This document shows, piece after piece, positions 35,528 to 37,297 of a stretch of DNA of 37,297 nucleotides (position 1 is the first letter of the stretch; each line of letters begins with the position of its first letter). Below the pieces are notes generated by a model that saw only the letters and a list, made by a program, of their open reading frames with translations, ran no database searches and was not told the origin of the DNA. The stretch comes from Chloroflexota bacterium (GTDB lineage: Bacteria > Chloroflexota > UBA11872 > VXOZ01), in the NCBI GenBank assembly GCA_028874195.1, contig JAPPLM010000069.1:1-37297 (forward strand), given 5' to 3'. Both the position numbers and the translations under genes were made by a program.

Positions 35528-36331
35528 ATGAAAGTCGTCATCATCGCCCTATTCGCCGGCACCGGCGGCGTGGTGCATCAACACCAGGTAGACCCGCAGA
35601 GTGAGGCCCCCTATCTCTATGACGAAGCTCGCGGCATGATGGCCCGCGAAATTTCAGCAGCCGTGGAGGGAGTTGAGAGGGCGAGCGCGCAAGAGACCGT
35701 CGTGCACGACGCCACCGGTCTTGTGCCGTTCCATGAAGACCTGCTGCACCCCGGTGCGACGTATATCTTTGGCGAGCACCAACAGGTGCGGTTTGCCGAG
35801 TTGGACGACGCGGATGCCGCAATTCTGCTGGGGCATCCTGCCAAGGCCGGCACGTGGGGCGGTGTGCTCACACAGACGCTCGCGCCGGACATTTCACGTG
35901 TGCTGATCGATGGACGAGAGCTCGGCACTATCGGCATCCACGCCGCCCTCTGCGGCGCGCAGAACGTACCCGTAGTTTTGGTAAGCGGCGATAATCACGC
36001 CTGTGCCGAGGCAGAGGCGCTGTTGCCGGGTGTGCGCACGTGCACGACGAAGTGGGGCTTTGGCTATCAGGCCGCCAAGCTGCGTATCCCTAATGTGGTG
36101 CGCGCGGAGCTCAGTGAAGCGGTCGAGGGCGCGGTTGCTGCTGCCTCACTCCCTCTAGTCTGGGAACTACAGCCGCCGTATGAGATCCAGGTAACGGTCA
36201 CGAATACGGAAATCTGGGATCGGAGTGTCTTCAGTTCGCGGCGGCAGGAACGACTCGATGGACGCACCGCCGTCTTTCGGGGCGATGATCTTGCCTACCT
36301 GGTCGAGCACATCTGGGAGCTGGTGCAGTGA
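35528..36331 (+). CDS. DppA/M55-like protein lacking the metal ligands
   Basis: A 267-aa protein aligning along its length with D-aminopeptidase DppA (peptidase family M55): strand 1 MKVVIIALFAG, VVHDATG, ILLGHPAKAGT, DGRELGTIGIHAA and VPVVLVSGDNHACAEAE. From my memory of Bacillus DppA, the zinc ligands Asp8, Glu10, His60, His104 and Glu133 correspond here to Leu8, Ala10, Thr, Pro and Thr, and the nearby His115 to Gln. All are lost while the rest of the fold is kept, so classical peptidase activity is not expected. No signal peptide is present. It overlaps the following thioredoxin gene by 4 bp (GTGA), which links their expression. The new role is unknown. Confidence 0.75.
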   Translation: MKVVIIALFAGTGGVVHQHQVDPQSEAPYLYDEARGMMAREISAAVEGVERASAQETVVHDATGLVPFHEDLLHPGATYIFGEHQQVRFAELDDADAAILLGHPAKAGTWGGVLTQTLAPDISRVLIDGRELGTIGIHAALCGAQNVPVVLVSGDNHACAEAEALLPGVRTCTTKWGFGYQAAKLRIPNVVRAELSEAVEGAVAAASLPLVWELQPPYEIQVTVTNTEIWDRSVFSSRRQERLDGRTAVFRGDDLAYLVEHIWELVQ

Positions 36332-36918
36332 GCGCGCCCGCGCCGCCGCGGAGCATACCGCTGCGGTATATTCTCATACCGCTCTTTCTGGCGATGATTG
36401 CGGGTCTGCTGGCGCTGCTCTACTACGTTCTTACCCAAAGCGGCCAACTGGCCGGATTCTCCCCCGGCATCAATTTGGAGCCCACGCTCATCCGGCAGGA
36501 CGACCGGCCGGCGCCGGACTTTACCCTGACGCTAAGCGACGGCCGTGTGGTGCGGCTCAGCGACTTTCGCGGTCGGCCGGTGGTCATCAATTTCTGGGCG
36601 TCATGGTGCGCCCCTTGCCGAGTTGAGGCGCCGGCCTTGGAGGAGACCCACAAACGCTATGCGGACCGCGGCGTCGTCATTCTTGGCATAAACCTGTGGG
36701 ATACGGAAGAGGCCGCGGCCGAGTTTCGCAAAGTCTACGGCCAAACCTACCCCAGTGGTCCGGATCCAAGAGGCAAGATCGCCATCGAATACGGCGTGTC
36801 CGGCATACCTGAGACATTCTTCATTACGCCGGACGGTAAGATCGCCGCAAAGTTCGTAGGCCCACTGCCGATTGATACGATGGAAACGCTGCTTGCGGAA
36901 TTGTTGGCGGATGAGTAG
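36328..36918 (+). CDS. Membrane-anchored thioredoxin-like protein (TlpA/ResA family)
   Basis: Thiol-disulfide oxidoreductase facing the outside of the cytoplasmic membrane. The 196-aa product has a membrane anchor (residues 13-36), a short linker and an AhpC/TSA-type thioredoxin domain: APDFTLTLSDGRVVRLSDF, VINFWASWCAPC with the redox pair Cys94/Cys97, and the cis-proline loop GIPETF (Pro161). Such proteins reduce apocytochrome cysteines or copper-site cysteines during maturation of respiratory proteins. The start is GTG at 36328, overlapping the preceding stop codon, so the two genes form an operon. Heme A synthase and the DM13 protein nearby fit a role in respiratory enzyme assembly, though this is inference. 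Confidence 0.88.
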   Translation: MSAPAPPRSIPLRYILIPLFLAMIAGLLALLYYVLTQSGQLAGFSPGINLEPTLIRQDDRPAPDFTLTLSDGRVVRLSDFRGRPVVINFWASWCAPCRVEAPALEETHKRYADRGVVILGINLWDTEEAAAEFRKVYGQTYPSGPDPRGKIAIEYGVSGIPETFFITPDGKIAAKFVGPLPIDTMETLLAELLADE

Positions 36919-37175
36919 CAGGGGAGAGCAAGAGTCTCTGCTCTTGAGTCCATCAAGAATGCGTCTGCATCACTGGTCTGCGGCCGGTCTCCGACTATCG
37001 GCTCTCAAGGGAGATGTAACGCGGGGGCTTGTCCCTCGCTCCGCTGCAAATGAGAGTATACATGTGATAGAGCTAGTCCAAACCTAAAATAACCACCGGA
37101 TCCTCGTAGGCAATTGCAACCTTGGGCAGTCTTTGGTCGAGCTAGGAAAGAGTAAGTAAAGGCCGGCTGCTTGTT
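36919..37175. other. Intergenic region after the thioredoxin gene
   Basis: No gene is seen. AGAGCA-N8-TGCTCT near 36926-36945 may be a weak stop signal. GCGGGGGCTTGTCCCTCGC at about 37021-37039 is a diverged copy of the palindrome at 21619-21637. Confidence 0.4.
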
Positions 37176-37250
37176 CGTCACTCCGGCGAAAGCCGGAGTC
37201 CAGGGTGCGCGAGGTAGAAGAAAAGATGGATTCCCGTTTTCACGGGAATT
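37176..37250. repeat. Dispersed palindromic repeat (ATTCCGGC family, diverged unit)
   Basis: CGTCACTCCGGCGAAAGCCG, then GGAGTCCAGGG, a middle part and GGATTCCCGTTTTCACGGG. It has the same architecture as 35239-35311. It is followed by GGAATTGTAAGTGT (37247-37260), the motif also found at 9626-9639. Confidence 0.6.
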
Positions 37251-37297
37251 GTAAGTGTCAGGTAATTCGTTGACAGATTTGGGAGAATGAGCACATG

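Noticed and set aside
35239-37250. CRISPR array from the recurring palindromes
   Set aside because: The repeats are scattered over the window and differ in family and spacing; there are no regular spacers and no cas genes.

Overview
The window looks like a chromosomal stretch of a GC-rich, free-living or host-associated Chloroflexota-type bacterium. This is inferred from gene content and the repeat style; there is no rRNA to prove it. Supporting signs are two Tat-type lipoprotein sugar-binding proteins, several Gfo/Idh/MocA oxidoreductases, a DUF2851 protein, a CocE-type hydrolase, a PmoA-like (DUF6807) protein, a UxaA-type dehydratase and many short dispersed palindromic repeats between genes. 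I see no tRNA, rRNA, CRISPR array, transposase or phage gene.

Layout. 1-4617: an orphan solute-binding lipoprotein with its own promoter and terminator, a DUF2851 protein, and a reverse-strand Gfo/Idh/MocA oxidoreductase. 4747-8022: a thiamine operon with an extended -10 promoter, a TPP riboswitch with an intrinsic terminator, then thiG, thiE, thiS and thiO. ThiS carries an unusual tail beyond its Gly-Gly. 8109-9262: a P1/S58-family peptidase behind a perfect palindrome. 9263-16315: the most striking region, three tandem genes for secreted proteins. Each has a TTGCxx/TACACT promoter whose -10 lies exactly 305 nt before a GTG start, a conserved and apparently structured leader of about 260 nt, and a strong terminator. 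The first two genes, with leader and terminator, form an identical 2,024-bp direct repeat; the third is a diverged paralogue.

16457-25089: a 48-aa YHS-type metal-binding protein, an MDR-family dehydrogenase, a CocE/NonD hydrolase, a DUF2442 protein, a restriction-type nuclease gene cut by one in-frame amber codon, a PmoA-like protein, and a second orphan sugar-binding lipoprotein followed by a possible small RNA. 25426-31656: a Cu(I) P-type ATPase with a CsoR-like G-tract operator inside its promoter, a second Gfo/Idh/MocA protein, heme A synthase and a DM13 protein. 31903-36918: a GroEL without GroES and without a GGM tail, a UxaA-type dehydratase, and a translationally coupled pair of a DppA/M55-like protein that has lost its metal ligands and a membrane-anchored TlpA/ResA thioredoxin.

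How it fits together. Thiamine synthesis is one feedback-regulated unit. Copper export, heme A synthesis and a membrane thioredoxin would suit an aerobic cell with copper-heme oxidases (inference). The sugar-binding proteins, oxidoreductases and dehydratase fit uptake and breakdown of sugars or sugar acids, but no ABC permease or ATPase lies in the window. The tandem secreted-protein family with its conserved leader is the best candidate for something undescribed.
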